This document shows positions 20,303 to 30,068 of a DNA stretch of 64,000 nucleotides, in pieces. The notes below the pieces were generated by a model, which saw only the letters and a program-made list of their open reading frames with translations, was not told the DNA's origin and made no database searches. The stretch's first letter is position 1. Each line of letters opens with the position of its first letter. Source of the DNA: Halomonas sp. 328 (GTDB taxonomy: Bacteria; Pseudomonadota; Gammaproteobacteria; Pseudomonadales; Halomonadaceae); contig NZ_JADOTW010000005.1 in assembly GCF_015645095.1 (NCBI RefSeq), forward strand, positions 1-64,000, given 5' to 3'. The translations under genes were made by a program, and so were the position numbers.

Positions 20303-22741
20303 ATGAAACGCAAGCTCAAGGGTGCCGTGCTGCTCGGTCTCTCCCTGGCCACTCCCCAGGCCCTGGCCCTGGGGGTCGGGGCCCTGGAGGTGCACTCCCA
20401 TCTGGGGGCGCCGCTGGAGGCCAGCCTTCCCCTCTATGACACCCAGGGCCTCGACCCGGCGGCCTTCCAGGCGCGCCTCGCCGACGCCCAGACCTATGCC
20501 CGGGCCGGCCTGGCCCGGACCCCGCCGCTCAGCAGTCTCGACTTCCGGGTCGAGCGTCGCGGCGCCCGCCTGGTGCTGGTGCTCGACTCGCGCCAGCCGA
20601 TCAACGAGCCCTACCTGGACCTGCTGATCGACCTGGAGTGGCCGGGCGGCCAGCAGTTGCGCCAGATCACCCTGCTGCTGGACCCCCCGGACTATCGCCC
20701 GCTGATGGAGCCTTCCGTCCCCCGGGTACCTGCGGCGCCGTCTCCCGCCGTCGTGCCGCCGTCACCGCCCTCGGCGGCAGTCTCGCCGACGACGCCATCC
20801 CCGGCGGCCCAGGCCCAGGGCGATCCTGCCTTCGTGCGCTCCGGGGATACCCTCTGGGCGGTGGCCAGCCGACTGCGCCCGGATAGCGGCATCGATATGC
20901 AGCAGATGATGCTGGCCCTGGTGGCGGCCAACCCGGAGGTATTTCCCCACGGCAATATCAATCAGATGCGCGCCGGCTTCACCCTGAGGGTGCCGGAGCG
21001 CGAGGCCCTGGTGGCGATCTCGCCGGCCGAGGCCAGCCGCCTGGTGCAGGCCCATCACCAGGCCTGGGCCAATCGCAGCGGCGGGGTACCGGCGCCGGTG
21101 GCCATGCCGGCACTGGCCGCGGCGGTGGCGCCGGCTGCGGGGGACGATGCCTTGGATACCGAGGCCGTGGAGAGCGAGGCGAGCGTGCCTGAGGAGGCCG
21201 GAGCCCCCGCCGTGCCGGCGCCTTCCGTGAGTCAGGAAGAGGAGGCGCCGCCGACACCGGAGCCAGCGGAGTCGCCGGCGGCAGAGCCGACACCGCCCGC
21301 CTTCCAGGAGGACGAGGAGGTGGTGGCGCCGCGCCTGGTGCTGTTGAGTGATGCCGAGCTGGCGGCGGAGCAGGCGGCTCGGCAGGGGGATGAGGCGGAG
21401 GCCGTCGAGCCGGCCTTCGGCGATGCCGCCGGGGAAGTCGAGGAGCCGGCCCTGGCCGAGGTGTCGGAGGAGGCGCCGCTGGCCGGGGAGGAGAGCCCCG
21501 GCCCGGCCCAGGTCGACGAGCCGCTGCTGGCCCAGGTGATCGCGGAGGAGGGGGGCGGGAGTGCCGGGGCGCTGGCCGAGTTGCGCGACGAGCGCGATGA
21601 ACTGCGCGACGAGATCGGTGCCCTGCGCGACGAGATGGCCGCCCTGCGTGAGCAGCTGGCGGCCCTGGCCGCCGGCAGCGGCGGGGCCGATGGGCCCGGT
21701 CTCGGCGGCGTCGTGCCTCCCGATAGCGCCACGCCCACCGAGGGCGCGGTCGCGACCGGCAACGAGCCCTGGTGGGGGGCGCTCTGGGCCGGGGCCCGGG
21801 ATCATACCCTGGCCCTCGGCGGTGCCGCCCTGGCGCTGCTGCTGGCGCTCTGGGCGCTGCTGCGCCGGCGTCGTGAGGAGGATGAGGGGCAAAGCTTCGC
21901 CGAACTCTATGCGGCGAGCCCGGCACCGCAGCCTTCGCCCGCCCCGGCGGTCACCGGCCAGGCCCAGCCCGGACGCCACGCCATGCCGGAGACACAGGCG
22001 ATCAGCGAGGCGGATATCTTTATTGCCTATGGTCGTTACGACCAGGCCCGGGAGCTGCTGGAGGCAAGCCTGGCCAGGGACCCGGGTCGCGATGACCTGC
22101 GCCTGAAGCTGATGACGGTGCTGGTGGAGCAGCGTGACTGGGTGGCGGCGCGCTGCGAGGGCGACCGGCTGGAGGCCCATGGTGACCCGGCCCTGGCTCC
22201 CGAACTGGCCCGCCTGCAGGCCCGTATCGGCATGGAGGAGGGCGAGGACGGTGCCGCGTCGGCGGGATCTCGAGCCCCCGGCGCCCCGGACGCCGAGGCG
22301 CCCCGGTCCGAATCGTCGGAGCGCAGCGTCGATGAGGCTCCCGCCCAGGATGGGGGGAGCGAGTCCGTTGCCCCGGAGGACGAGGCGGTAGAGCGAGTCA
22401 TCGATTATCGGCCCCCGGAGATCGAGCCGGTCGAGCCCCGGCCCGAGACGCCTCGGCAGCCCGAGGTGGCCTTTACCCCCGAGGCGTCGGAGAGGGGGCC
22501 GGCCAATGGGGAGATTCCCCATGACTGGGAGGTGGAGGAACTGGCGTTACCGGCCGCGGATCTGGATAATGGAGACTCCGCCGCTGCCCCGGCAGCGCAG
22601 CGGCTCCTGGCCGAGGCCCACGCCTTGCTCGAGACGGGCGAGCGCGAGCGGGCCGCCGAGCTGCTGGCCCGCGTCGTGGCCGACGGCGATGACCAACGAC
22701 GGGAGCAGGCGCGGGCCCTGATCGCCCAGCACAACCTCTGA
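20303..22741 (+). CDS. fimV: FimV/HubP-like polar peptidoglycan-binding protein
   Basis: An 812-residue envelope protein. It has a signal peptide (MKRKLKGAVLLGLSLATPQA), the FimV N-terminal domain (ALGVGALEVHSHLGAPLEAS), a LysM motif (SGDTLWAVASRLRPDSG) near residues 180-230, and a long acidic Pro/Ala/Glu-rich linker. A short coiled coil built from LRDE-type repeats, one membrane segment (LALGGAALALLLALWALL) and a cytoplasmic C-terminal part with TPR-like helices follow. FimV/HubP proteins mark the cell pole and organise type IV pili, chemotaxis and flagella. No pilus genes are in view; the asd-fimV-truA order is conserved in Pseudomonas. Confidence 0.9.
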   Translation: MKRKLKGAVLLGLSLATPQALALGVGALEVHSHLGAPLEASLPLYDTQGLDPAAFQARLADAQTYARAGLARTPPLSSLDFRVERRGARLVLVLDSRQPINEPYLDLLIDLEWPGGQQLRQITLLLDPPDYRPLMEPSVPRVPAAPSPAVVPPSPPSAAVSPTTPSPAAQAQGDPAFVRSGDTLWAVASRLRPDSGIDMQQMMLALVAANPEVFPHGNINQMRAGFTLRVPEREALVAISPAEASRLVQAHHQAWANRSGGVPAPVAMPALAAAVAPAAGDDALDTEAVESEASVPEEAGAPAVPAPSVSQEEEAPPTPEPAESPAAEPTPPAFQEDEEVVAPRLVLLSDAELAAEQAARQGDEAEAVEPAFGDAAGEVEEPALAEVSEEAPLAGEESPGPAQVDEPLLAQVIAEEGGGSAGALAELRDERDELRDEIGALRDEMAALREQLAALAAGSGGADGPGLGGVVPPDSATPTEGAVATGNEPWWGALWAGARDHTLALGGAALALLLALWALLRRRREEDEGQSFAELYAASPAPQPSPAPAVTGQAQPGRHAMPETQAISEADIFIAYGRYDQARELLEASLARDPGRDDLRLKLMTVLVEQRDWVAARCEGDRLEAHGDPALAPELARLQARIGMEEGEDGAASAGSRAPGAPDAEAPRSESSERSVDEAPAQDGGSESVAPEDEAVERVIDYRPPEIEPVEPRPETPRQPEVAFTPEASERGPANGEIPHDWEVEELALPAADLDNGDSAAAPAAQRLLAEAHALLETGERERAAELLARVVADGDDQRREQARALIAQHNL

Positions 22742-22748
22742 TGAGCCG

Positions 22749-23669
22749 ATGCCCCTGTTCGAGCCCCTAGACGAGACCCGCCCCCTGACCGGACGCCTGG
22801 CCCTGGGCGTGGAATACGATGGCAGCGCCTACTGCGGCTGGCAGCGCCTCAAGCATGCCGCCTCGGTGCAGGCCTCCCTGGAGGAGGCCCTGTCGCGGGT
22901 CGCCGCGGCCCCGGTCAAGGTGCTGTGCAGCGGCCGCACCGACAGCGGCGTGCACGCCACCCGCCAGGTGGTGCACTTCGACCCGCCGGCACCCCGCTCC
23001 CAGAAGGCCTGGGTGTTCGGCGTCAATGCCAACCTGCCGCGGGATATCGCCGTGCGCTGGGTGCATGCGGTCCCCGACGACTTCCATGCCCGCTTCAAGG
23101 CCCTGGCACGGCGCTACCGCTACGTGATCCTCAACCAGCCGAGCCGCCCGGTGCTGGAGCGTGCCAACGTCACCTGGTGCCGCGACCCCCTGGACGCCGA
23201 GGCCATGCACCGCGCCGCCCAGGTGCTGGTGGGCGAGCACGATTTCTCCAGCTTTCGCGCCGCCGGCTGCCAGTCGAAGAGCCCCTGGCGCCATCTGCAC
23301 TTTATCGAGGTGCACCGCCATGGCCCCCTGGTGGTGATCGACGTCCAGGGCAACGCCTTCCTGCACCATATGATTCGCAATATCGCCGGTGCCCTGGTGG
23401 CGGTGGGGCGCGGCGAGCAGGGCGAGGGCTACCTGGCCGAGCTGCTGACCCTCAAGGATCGCGCCCAGGGCGCCGTGACCGCCCCGGCCTGCGGCCTGCA
23501 CTTCGTCGACTCCCTCTATGACGAGGCCTATGGGCTGCCCCGGGAGCCTCTGGGCCCCAGCCTGCTGGCCTTCCTGGGCGAGTGGACCGGCGAGCGTCCC
23601 CTGCCCGACTGTCCCATGGTCGAGTACCGCCGCGGCCGTCCGGTCGCGGCCCTGAGCAGCGAGGAGTGA
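22749..23669 (+). CDS. truA: tRNA pseudouridine(38-40) synthase
   Basis: A 306-residue TruA. The catalytic aspartate D65 is in [10 protein letters not shown], and [15 protein letters not shown] is the N-terminal signature. It isomerises uridines 38-40 in the anticodon arm. It starts 7 bases after fimV. Its C-terminus extends about 35 residues past the usual fold. The stop overlaps the region of the trpF start. Confidence 0.95.
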   Translation: MPLFEPLDETRPLTGRLALGVEYDGSAYCGWQRLKHAASVQASLEEALSRVAAAPVKVLCSGRTDSGVHATRQVVHFDPPAPRSQKAWVFGVNANLPRDIAVRWVHAVPDDFHARFKALARRYRYVILNQPSRPVLERANVTWCRDPLDAEAMHRAAQVLVGEHDFSSFRAAGCQSKSPWRHLHFIEVHRHGPLVVIDVQGNAFLHHMIRNIAGALVAVGRGEQGEGYLAELLTLKDRAQGAVTAPACGLHFVDSLYDEAYGLPREPLGPSLLAFLGEWTGERPLPDCPMVEYRRGRPVAALSSEE

Positions 23670-23674
23670 TGCCC

Positions 23675-24319
23675 ATGTGGCAACGTACCCGGGTCAAGAT
23701 CTGCGGGCTGACCCGCGAGGCGGACGTGGACGCCGCCGTGGCCGCCGGCGCCGATGCCCTGGGCTTCGTGATGTGGCCGGGCAGCAAGCGCGGCATCGAT
23801 CTCGAGCGCCTGGCCGCCCTGAGCGCCCGGGTGCCGGCCTTCGTCACCCGGGTGGGGCTCTTCGTCGACCAGGACCCCGAGTGGATCGCCCGCTGCGCCG
23901 AGCACCTGGACCTGCTGCAGCTCCACGGCAAGGAAACCCCGGCCTTCTGCGCGGCCCTGCCGCGGCCCTGGATCAAGGCGCTGCGCATGCGCGAGGGGCT
24001 CGACCTGCATCAGGCGGCGGCGGATTACGCCGGTGCCCGGGCCCTGCTGCTGGACGCCTACAAGCCCGGCGTGCCGGGGGGTACCGGCGAGACCTTCGAC
24101 TGGTCGCGGATCCCCGCAAGCCTGGCAAAACCTGTTATTCTCGCGGGAGGCTTGAGCGCCGACAATGTCGGCCAGGCGATCGCCGCGGTGCAGCCCTTCG
24201 CCGTCGATGTCTCCGGCGGGGTGGAGAGTGCCCCCGGGGTCAAGGACCCCGCCAAGATCGCAGCCTTCCTGCGCCAGGTATTCCTGAGCCATCCCATCCA
24301 AGCCCAAGCGACCCTGTGA
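23675..24319 (+). CDS. trpF: phosphoribosylanthranilate isomerase
   Basis: A 214-residue TIM-barrel enzyme of tryptophan synthesis, starting [24 protein letters not shown] contains the catalytic cysteine and LFVDQD carries the catalytic aspartate. ATG 23669 is also in frame and overlaps the truA stop. GAGGAG at 23661-23666 is spaced 8 bases from ATG 23675, so that start is preferred. Confidence 0.95.
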   Translation: MWQRTRVKICGLTREADVDAAVAAGADALGFVMWPGSKRGIDLERLAALSARVPAFVTRVGLFVDQDPEWIARCAEHLDLLQLHGKETPAFCAALPRPWIKALRMREGLDLHQAAADYAGARALLLDAYKPGVPGGTGETFDWSRIPASLAKPVILAGGLSADNVGQAIAAVQPFAVDVSGGVESAPGVKDPAKIAAFLRQVFLSHPIQAQATL

Positions 24320-24329
24320 GGTGTCTTTC

Positions 24330-25544
24330 GTGACCAAGTTCAGCGACCTGACCCGACTGCCCGACGCCCGCGGCCACTTCGGCCCCTACGGCGGCCGGTT
24401 CGTCTCGGAAACGTTGAGCTTCGCCCTGGAGGAGTTGGAGAGCATCTACGCGAGCCTTCGCGACGATCCCGACTTCCAGGCCGAATTCGACCGTGACCTG
24501 GCCCACTATGTGGGTCGTCCCTCGCCGCTCTATCACGCCGAGCGATGGTCACGGGAGCTGGGGGGCGCGCAGATCTGGCTGAAGCGGGAAGACCTCAACC
24601 ACACCGGCGCCCACAAGGTGAACAACACCATCGGCCAGGCCCTGCTGGCCAAGAAGAGCGGCAAGCCGCGGGTCATCGCCGAGACCGGCGCCGGTCAACA
24701 CGGCGTGGCCACCGCCACGGTGGCGGCGCGCCTGGGCCTCGAGTGCGAGGTCTACATGGGCGCCGAGGACGTGGAGCGCCAGAAGCTCAATGTCTACCGC
24801 ATGCAGTTGCTGGGGGCCAAGGTGATTCCGGTGGAGTCCGGCACCCGCACCCTCAAGGACGCCATGAACGAGGCGCTGCGCGACTGGGTCACCAACGTCG
24901 ACAACACCTTCTATATCATCGGCACCGTGGCCGGTCCGCACCCCTACCCGATGCTGGTACGCGACTTCAACGCCGTGGTGGGCCGCGAGGCGCGCCGCCA
25001 GTCCCTCGAGCAGATCGGCCGCCTGCCGGATGCCCTGGTGGCCTGCGTGGGCGGCGGCTCCAACGCCATGGGCCTCTTCTACCCCTTCGTCGAGGACGAC
25101 GAGGTGAAGATGTACGGGGTCGAGGCGGGAGGCGATGGCCTCGAGACCGGGCGCCACGCCGCGCCGCTCGCCTCCAACGCGCCCCGGGGCGTGTTGCATG
25201 GCAACCGTACCTACCTGATGTCCGACGAGGCGGGGCAGGTCAGCGATACCCACTCCATCTCCGCGGGTCTCGATTATCCGGGCGTTGGCCCCGAGCACGC
25301 CCTGTGGAAGGACGTGGGCCGGGTCGAGTACGTGACCGCCAACGACGATGCCGTGCTCGAGGCGTTCCGCGAGCTGACCCGGGTCGAGGGCATCATGCCG
25401 GCGCTGGAGTCCGCCCACGCCCTGGCCCATGCCAAGGTGCTGGCGCCGACCCTGCGCCCCGACCAGCATATCGTGGTCAACCTCTCCGGCCGCGGTGACA
25501 AGGACATCATGACCGTCGCCAAGCTCGACGGCATCGTACTCTAA
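24330..25544 (+). CDS. trpB: tryptophan synthase beta chain
   Basis: A PLP enzyme of 404 residues from GTG 24330, chosen because the TGAGGTG site ends 7 bases before it; GTG 24321 would add three residues. The PLP lysine is K96 in HTGAHKVNN, and GGGSNAMG binds the phosphate. It condenses indole with serine. trpA follows after 10 bases. Confidence 0.96.
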   Translation: MTKFSDLTRLPDARGHFGPYGGRFVSETLSFALEELESIYASLRDDPDFQAEFDRDLAHYVGRPSPLYHAERWSRELGGAQIWLKREDLNHTGAHKVNNTIGQALLAKKSGKPRVIAETGAGQHGVATATVAARLGLECEVYMGAEDVERQKLNVYRMQLLGAKVIPVESGTRTLKDAMNEALRDWVTNVDNTFYIIGTVAGPHPYPMLVRDFNAVVGREARRQSLEQIGRLPDALVACVGGGSNAMGLFYPFVEDDEVKMYGVEAGGDGLETGRHAAPLASNAPRGVLHGNRTYLMSDEAGQVSDTHSISAGLDYPGVGPEHALWKDVGRVEYVTANDDAVLEAFRELTRVEGIMPALESAHALAHAKVLAPTLRPDQHIVVNLSGRGDKDIMTVAKLDGIVL

Positions 25545-25554
25545 GGACGCCCCG

Positions 25555-26358
25555 ATGAATCGTATCGACCAACGTTTCGCCGATCTCAAGGCACAGGGCC
25601 GCAAGGCCCTGATTCCCTACCTGACCGCCGGGGACCCGGGGCCCGAGCACACCGTGGGCTTCATGCATGCCCTGGTGGAGGCGGGGGCCGACGTGATCGA
25701 GCTGGGGGTTCCCTTCTCCGACCCCATGGCCGACGGCCCGGTGATCCAGAAGGCCTGCGAGCGGGCCCTGGCCAAGGGCGTGCGGCTGAGTCACCTGTTC
25801 GAGATGGTCGCCGAGTTCCGTCGCCAGGACGCCACCACCCCGGTGGTGCTGATGGGGTACCTCAACCCCATCGAGCGGCTGGGCTATGCGGCCTTCGCCG
25901 ATGCCGCCGCCGAGGCCGGCGTCGATGGCGTGCTGATCGTCGACATGCCGCCGGAGGAGGCCGAGGAGCTGGGGCCGATTCTCAAGGCCCGCGGCCTGGC
26001 GATGATCTTCCTGGTCGCCCCTACCACCTCCGAGGCTCGGGCCGCTACAATATGCGCCCATGGCGAGGGCTACCTCTACTATGTCTCCCTCAAGGGGGTG
26101 ACGGGGTCGGCCAATGTGGATGCCGGCGACGTGGCCAGCCACCTCGCGCCGCTGCGCGGCCTGACCGAGCTGCCGCTGTGCGTCGGCTTCGGGATTCGCG
26201 ATGGCGCCTCGGCGGCGGCGGTGGGCGGGGTCTCCGACGGGGTGATCGTCGGCAGCGCCCTGGTCAGCCGGATCGCCGAAGGGGCCGCGGCCCCGGAGCG
26301 CATCGCCCCGGTTTTGAAGAAGGTGCTCGGCGAGATGCGTCAGGCCCTGGATGCCTGA
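25555..26358 (+). CDS. trpA: tryptophan synthase alpha chain
   Basis: A 267-residue TIM-barrel subunit that cleaves indole-glycerol phosphate. The catalytic acids are E49 and D60 in [15 protein letters not shown]. It pairs with TrpB across the indole tunnel. It is the last gene of trpFBA. trpE, trpG, trpD and trpC are not in the window, the split arrangement usual in pseudomonads. Confidence 0.96.
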   Translation: MNRIDQRFADLKAQGRKALIPYLTAGDPGPEHTVGFMHALVEAGADVIELGVPFSDPMADGPVIQKACERALAKGVRLSHLFEMVAEFRRQDATTPVVLMGYLNPIERLGYAAFADAAAEAGVDGVLIVDMPPEEAEELGPILKARGLAMIFLVAPTTSEARAATICAHGEGYLYYVSLKGVTGSANVDAGDVASHLAPLRGLTELPLCVGFGIRDGASAAAVGGVSDGVIVGSALVSRIAEGAAAPERIAPVLKKVLGEMRQALDA

Positions 26359-26390
26359 GCCGCCGCGGCGCTCGTATTGACTCACTGCAG

Positions 26391-26408
26391 GCCCGGCGAT
26401 TGCCGGGC
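26391..26408. other. hairpin between trpA and accD
   Basis: gcccggc and gccgggc pair around a gatt loop. There is no T-run after it, so it could be a weak terminator of trpFBA or a leader structure for accD. Confidence 0.35.
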
Positions 26409-26432
26409 CGCCTATGATGGAACTCTTCTGTT

Positions 26433-27389
26433 ATGAGCTGGCTTGACAAGATCGTGCCGTCCATGGGGCGCATTCAGCGCAAGGATCGCCGTGCGAGCAT
26501 TCCCGATGGCCTGTGGCGCAAGTGCCCGAAGTGCGAGGCGGTGCTCTACCTCCCCGAGCTCGAGAAGCATCACAACGTCTGTCCCAAGTGTGACCACCAC
26601 CTGCGCCTGACCGCCCGCAAGCGGCTGCAGTGGTTCCTCGACAAGGAAGGCCGCGAAGAGATCGCCGCCGACCTGGAACCGGTGGATCGCCTCAAGTTCC
26701 GCGACTCCAAGAAGTACAAGGATCGCCTCACCGCGGCCCAGAAGAGCACCGACGAGAAGGATGCCCTGGTGGCCATGCGCGGTAGCCTGGATGGCCTGCC
26801 GGTGGTGGCGGTGGCCTTCGAGTTCACCTTCATGGGGGGCTCCATGGGCGCCGTGGTGGGCGAGAAGTTCGTGCGCGCCGCCAGCGTGGCCCTGGAGGAG
26901 GGCATCCCGCTGGTCTGCTTCTCCGCCTCCGGCGGGGCGCGGATGCAGGAGGCGCTCTTCTCGCTGATGCAGATGGCCAAGACCTCGGCGGCCCTGGAGA
27001 AGCTCAAGCAGGCCGGCGTGCCCTATATCTCGGTGCTCACCGACCCGGTCTATGGCGGCGTCTCCGCTTCCCTGGCGATGCTTGGTGACCTCAACGTGGC
27101 CGAGCCCAATGCGCTGATCGGCTTCGCCGGTCCGCGGGTCATCGAGCAGACCGTGCGCGAGAAGCTGCCGGAAGGCTTCCAGCGCAGCGAGTTCCTCCTC
27201 GAGCATGGTGCCGTGGACATGATCGTCCATCGTAACGAGATGCGTGTCCGCCTGGGCGGCGTGTTGCGCAAGCTGACCGCCCAGCCGTCGCTGGCCGAGG
27301 CCGAGGCGGCCCCGGTCGTCGAGGCGGCCCCGCTGGCCGCCGAGCCGGAGGCCGATGCCGGCGACGACAGCGCCCAGGACGCCCGCTAA
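26433..27389 (+). CDS. accD: acetyl-CoA carboxylase carboxyltransferase subunit beta
   Basis: A 318-residue subunit. The N-terminal zinc finger uses C31, C34, C50 and C53 ([10 protein letters not shown] and VCPKCDHH), and a crotonase-like carboxyltransferase domain follows ([18 protein letters not shown]). Together with AccA it makes malonyl-CoA. The last 40 residues form an Ala/Glu-rich tail beyond the fold. folC follows after three bases. Confidence 0.96.
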   Translation: MSWLDKIVPSMGRIQRKDRRASIPDGLWRKCPKCEAVLYLPELEKHHNVCPKCDHHLRLTARKRLQWFLDKEGREEIAADLEPVDRLKFRDSKKYKDRLTAAQKSTDEKDALVAMRGSLDGLPVVAVAFEFTFMGGSMGAVVGEKFVRAASVALEEGIPLVCFSASGGARMQEALFSLMQMAKTSAALEKLKQAGVPYISVLTDPVYGGVSASLAMLGDLNVAEPNALIGFAGPRVIEQTVREKLPEGFQRSEFLLEHGAVDMIVHRNEMRVRLGGVLRKLTAQPSLAEAEAAPVVEAAPLAAEPEADAGDDSAQDAR

Positions 27390-27392
27390 GCA

Positions 27393-28670
27393 ATGAGCGA
27401 CTGCCCCGCGACCCTCGACGCCTGGCTGACGCGCCTCGAGCGCCAGCATCCGGTCAGCATCGACCTGGGCCTGGAGCGGGTGGCTCGGGTCGCCCGCCGC
27501 CTGGGCCTCGACGCTGGCCCCATCGCCGAGCGGGTGATCACCGTGGCCGGCACCAACGGCAAGGGCTCCACCGTGGCCATGCTGGAGGCCCTGGCGCGTG
27601 CCCATGGGCTGACTACTGTCAGCTACACCTCGCCGCACCTGCTGCGCTACAACGAGCGGCTGCGCTTCGACGGCGCGGAGGCCGATGACACCACCCTGAT
27701 CGCCGGCTTCGCGGCGGTGGAGGCGGCGCGCCTCGATGGCGAGGCGGTGAGCCTCACCTATTTCGAGGCGGGCACCCTGGCCGCGCTCTGGGCCATTGCC
27801 CGGCGCCGTCCGGCGATGGCCATCCTCGAGGTGGGCCTGGGCGGACGCCTGGATGCGGTCAATGTGATCGACCCGGACGTGGCGGTGGTCACCACCGTGG
27901 CCCAGGACCATGCCGCCTTCCTGGGCGATGACCTGGAGGGCATCGGCCGTGAGAAGGCCGGCATCCTGCGCGCGGGGCGTCCGGCGGTGCTGGGCAGTCC
28001 CCGCCTGCCGGCCAGCGTCGCCGAGGTGGCCGATGGACTGGGCGCACCCCGCTATACCCTGGGCGAGCGCTACCACCGCGAGGCCAGCGGTGACGGCTGG
28101 GCCTGGCAGGGCCTGAACGCCGCCGGCGAGGTCCTGCGACTCGAGGCGCTGCCCGATCCGGGCCTGCCCCTGGACAATGCCGCCACGGCGCTGCAGGCGC
28201 TGAGCCTGGCCGGCGTGGCCCTCGAGGCCGCGGCCTGTCGGCAGGCCCTGGCCGGCGTGACCCTGGCCGGGCGGATGCAGTGGCGGGGCCAATGGTGCCT
28301 GGACGTGGGGCATAACCCCCATGCCGCGGCCTATCTCGCGGCGCGCCTCGCCGAGCGCACCCTGGCCCCGGGCGCCAGGCGTTATGCCCTGCTGGGCATG
28401 CTCGGTGACAAGGACGCCGAGGGAGTCGTCGCGGCCCTGGCGCCGGTGATCGATGGCTGGGTCTGTGCCACCCTGGAAGGAGAGCGGGCTCGCTCGGCCG
28501 CCGCCCTGGCCGAGGTGGTGCGGGGCGCCGGCGGCGAGGTGCTTGCCGAGCTCGACTCGCCCCGGGTCGCCGCCGACTGGCTCGCGGCGCGGCTGGACGA
28601 GGCCGATGAGGTGCTGGTCTGCGGCTCCTTCTTTACCGTGGCCGACGTCTTGGCCGGCTGGCAGTCATGA
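27393..28670 (+). CDS. folC: bifunctional folylpolyglutamate/dihydrofolate synthase
   Basis: A 425-residue Mur-ligase-like enzyme. The P-loop VAGTNGKGSTVAMLEAL and the segments YTSPHLLRYNERLR and DVGHNPHAA are FolC hallmarks. It adds glutamate to folates and to dihydropteroate. It is tightly packed behind accD, in the same order as Pseudomonas and E. coli. Confidence 0.96.
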   Translation: MSDCPATLDAWLTRLERQHPVSIDLGLERVARVARRLGLDAGPIAERVITVAGTNGKGSTVAMLEALARAHGLTTVSYTSPHLLRYNERLRFDGAEADDTTLIAGFAAVEAARLDGEAVSLTYFEAGTLAALWAIARRRPAMAILEVGLGGRLDAVNVIDPDVAVVTTVAQDHAAFLGDDLEGIGREKAGILRAGRPAVLGSPRLPASVAEVADGLGAPRYTLGERYHREASGDGWAWQGLNAAGEVLRLEALPDPGLPLDNAATALQALSLAGVALEAAACRQALAGVTLAGRMQWRGQWCLDVGHNPHAAAYLAARLAERTLAPGARRYALLGMLGDKDAEGVVAALAPVIDGWVCATLEGERARSAAALAEVVRGAGGEVLAELDSPRVAADWLAARLDEADEVLVCGSFFTVADVLAGWQS

Positions 28671-28737
28671 TCGTTACCCGGGTCGAGGGGCTGGCCGGCT
28701 GGGCCGCCACAAGGATCCAGGATCGGGGGAGGTTCCG

Positions 28738-29418
28738 ATGAAGTATGGAATGCGTGAGCGCCTGAGCGGTGGCTTGATCCTGATCGCCCTGGGGGTGATC
28801 TTCGTGCCCATGCTGTTCGATGAACCCGCGCCCCGGGAGGAGCGCCCGCGGCCGGTACTGACCATCGAGCAGCCCATCGAGGTGGATCGCACCCCGGTGG
28901 CGGAGCCCGCGCCCCCGGCGAGCCTCGCGGGGAGCGGCGAGGCCGGCGGCGATGCCGATGAACCGAGCGCATCGACGGGGTTGACGGCACTGCCCGAGGC
29001 GCCGGCGGTCGATGCGCCCGCGGTGGACGAGTCCGCCGCCGCGCCGGAGGTGGCCTCCACCCCCGAGCCCCAGGCCGTCCCGGAGTCCGAGCCCGAAATG
29101 GCCTCGGCGCCCAGCGAGCCGGCATCGGATCCCATCGCCGAGCTGGCCCAGGCCGCCCAGAGTGGCGGTGGGTCCCCGGCTCCGGCGGCGGGCGACTGGG
29201 CGGTGCAGGCGGGCAGTTTCGGTGAGCCGGCCAATGCCGAGCGCCTGGAGCGTCAGCTCGGTGAACAGGGCTTCAACGCCTATCGGCGGCCCCGGGACAA
29301 CGGCCTGACCACCGTCTATGTGGGGCCCTTCGAGAGTTCCGAGGCGGGGGAGCGGGCCCGTGGCGAGCTCAAGGAGAAGGCCAATATCCAGGGGCTGCTG
29401 ATCCGGGTGAGGGAGTAA
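28738..29418 (+). CDS. dedD: SPOR-domain cell-division protein DedD
   Basis: A 226-residue bitopic membrane protein starting at ATG 28738, with GGGGGAGG just upstream. It has one N-terminal membrane helix (LSGGLILIALGVIFVPMLF), a long Pro/Ala/Glu linker and a C-terminal SPOR domain (WAVQAGSFGEPANAERLERQ). SPOR domains bind denuded septal glycan. Its place between folC and cvpA matches E. coli. Confidence 0.9.
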   Translation: MKYGMRERLSGGLILIALGVIFVPMLFDEPAPREERPRPVLTIEQPIEVDRTPVAEPAPPASLAGSGEAGGDADEPSASTGLTALPEAPAVDAPAVDESAAAPEVASTPEPQAVPESEPEMASAPSEPASDPIAELAQAAQSGGGSPAPAAGDWAVQAGSFGEPANAERLERQLGEQGFNAYRRPRDNGLTTVYVGPFESSEAGERARGELKEKANIQGLLIRVRE

Positions 29419-29422
29419 CGCC

Positions 29423-29986
29423 ATGACGCTGACCTGGCTCGACTGGGCCTTCCTGGCGGTGCTGGCCATCACCATGCTGACCGGCTTCATGCGCGGCCTG
29501 GTGCGCGAGGCCCTGGGCCTGGGGGCCTGGATCCTGGCGCTGCTGGCGGCGCGTTTCCTGGCCGAACCGGTGGCGGAGCTGCTCAGCGGGCTGATCGACA
29601 GCGCCGATGCCCGCCTGGTGCTGGCCTTTATCCTGGTGATTCTCGGCGTGGTGATCGCCAGCGGTATCGTCATTCGCCTAGTGCACGCCGCCGTGGAATG
29701 GGTCGGCATGGGCTTCTTCAACCGGCTGATGGGGGCCGCCTTCGGTACCCTCAAGGGCGGCGCCATCCTGGTGCTGGCCACCATCCTGATTTCCCTGACG
29801 CCCCTGGCCCAGCTCGAGGCCTGGCAGCAAGCCGAGCTGCGGCCGCCCTTCGAGGAGCTGCGCGACTGGGCGGTGAGTCAGTTCGAAGCCTGGGAATTCA
29901 ACGAACCCGAGCGCCTGGAGCAGTGGCGCGAGCTCTCCCTGCCGGAGTCGCGGGGTGGGGAGACGGAGCCGACCGAGACCCCCTGA
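29423..29986 (+). CDS. cvpA: CvpA family membrane protein
   Basis: A 187-residue protein with four predicted membrane helices (for example DWAFLAVLAITMLTGFMRGL) and a charged C-terminal tail. CvpA was named for colicin V production in E. coli, but its basic role is unsettled. It follows dedD by four bases and precedes purF, the conserved order. Confidence 0.9.
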   Translation: MTLTWLDWAFLAVLAITMLTGFMRGLVREALGLGAWILALLAARFLAEPVAELLSGLIDSADARLVLAFILVILGVVIASGIVIRLVHAAVEWVGMGFFNRLMGAAFGTLKGGAILVLATILISLTPLAQLEAWQQAELRPPFEELRDWAVSQFEAWEFNEPERLEQWRELSLPESRGGETEPTETP

Positions 29987-30029
29987 GGGCGGCGGCAAGA
30001 ATTTACCGCCGTGGCCCCGGCCGCGGTGG

Positions 30030-30057
30030 GTCAATGCAAGCGAGTCAATGCAAGCGA
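30030..30057 (+). repeat. perfect tandem 14-base duplication before purF
   Basis: gtcaatgcaagcga occurs twice back to back, immediately upstream of the purF ribosome site. Each copy ends in AGCGAG, so the duplication partly repeats a Shine-Dalgarno-like element. Confidence 0.85.
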
Positions 30058-30068
30058 GGTAAGGCGGA

